The notes under the pieces: model-generated | What the model was told of the DNA's origin: nothing | The model's input: only the letters and a program-made list of their open reading frames with translations | Databases searched by the model: none | DNA from: Aurantiacibacter sediminis | GTDB lineage: Bacteria; Pseudomonadota; Alphaproteobacteria; Sphingomonadales; Sphingomonadaceae | Direction of reading: 5' to 3' | DNA: 64,000 nucleotides | NCBI RefSeq assembly: GCF_016019885.1 | Contig: NZ_JAEANY010000001.1 | Location: 434,001 to 498,000 of the forward strand | Part shown: piece by piece, positions 63,914-64,000 of the stretch | Numbering within the stretch: the stretch's first letter is position 1 | Layout: the number at the start of each line of letters is the position of its first letter | Position numbers and translations under genes: made by a program

Positions 63914-64000
63914 TCTCCCCATTTGCTGTGACTGATCATCGGAATGGCAGACCTGTGCCTTCCGGTAAAGACAAAGCCTAAGCGACGGTAAAATCGAGAC

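Overview
The window is a GC-rich chromosomal segment of an alphaproteobacterium, most likely order Sphingomonadales, family Erythrobacteraceae. The evidence is gene content and order: mnmE-mnmG-rsmG-parA-parB, rho, hemJ, hemE, then PPSR-maf-aroE-coaE-dnaQ on the other strand. This is the origin-proximal arrangement known from Caulobacter. PopZ, UrcA, DUF1491, DUF2093 and a thiS-thiG fusion also fit. Genes are dense, and many neighbours share ATGA, GTGA or TGATG stop/start overlaps. No tRNA, rRNA, CRISPR array, intact insertion sequence or prophage was seen.

Layout. 1-2.8 kb: a PQQ-type sugar dehydrogenase cut by the window edge, a free methionine sulfoxide reductase and a glycine-zipper protein. 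2.8-8.4 kb: parB, parA, rsmG, mnmG and mnmE on the minus strand, with three parS-like sites. 8.4-12.9 kb: DUF6489, dienelactone hydrolase, DUF2007, rho, hemJ, hemE. 12.86-13.16 kb: AT-rich, GANTC-rich, hairpin-rich gap between hemE and PPSR, the best oriC candidate. 13.2-19.7 kb: PPSR, maf, aroE, coaE, dnaQ, hpf, ptsN, a thioesterase, DUF1491 and a cell-wall hydrolase. 19.9-24.8 kb: xth, erpA, a CBS protein, and an operon of a PIMT-like protein, tolC, popZ and a thioredoxin-like ferredoxin. 24.9-30.8 kb: class I fumarase, a LytS/LytTR two-component pair, UrcA, a phosphoesterase and a DivK-like regulator. 30.9-36.6 kb: rpsI, rplM, cutA, COX15 haem A synthase, MerC, thiSG. 36.7-46.1 kb: a porin, an acyl-CoA ligase, ggt, pyrD, a DUF885 lipoprotein and an AraC-type regulator. 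46.4-53.4 kb: a ten-gene-plus SUF iron-sulfur operon with four extra genes inserted. 53.4-64 kb: an EI24-like protein, an adenosine kinase-like protein, a lone RhuM gene, purD, xseA, an M23 peptidase, rpmB, tadA and RNase T2.

The most unusual structure is a dispersed element of about 250 bp present three times (19670-19915, 35731-35981 and, inverted, 46091-46341). Each copy sits 5-13 nt after a stop codon. Each end is a hairpin whose stem sequence differs in all six cases while its four-base loop (ATCC at one end, GGAT at the other) never changes. The core is a chain of smaller hairpins with paired base changes between copies, which implies selection on structure. Other points worth attention are a possible small RNA or attenuator at about 43.12-43.25 kb, a near-palindromic operator in front of the SUF operon, start codons of purD and xseA that overlap head to head, and a ferredoxin gene whose natural start seems to be CTG overlapping the popZ stop.
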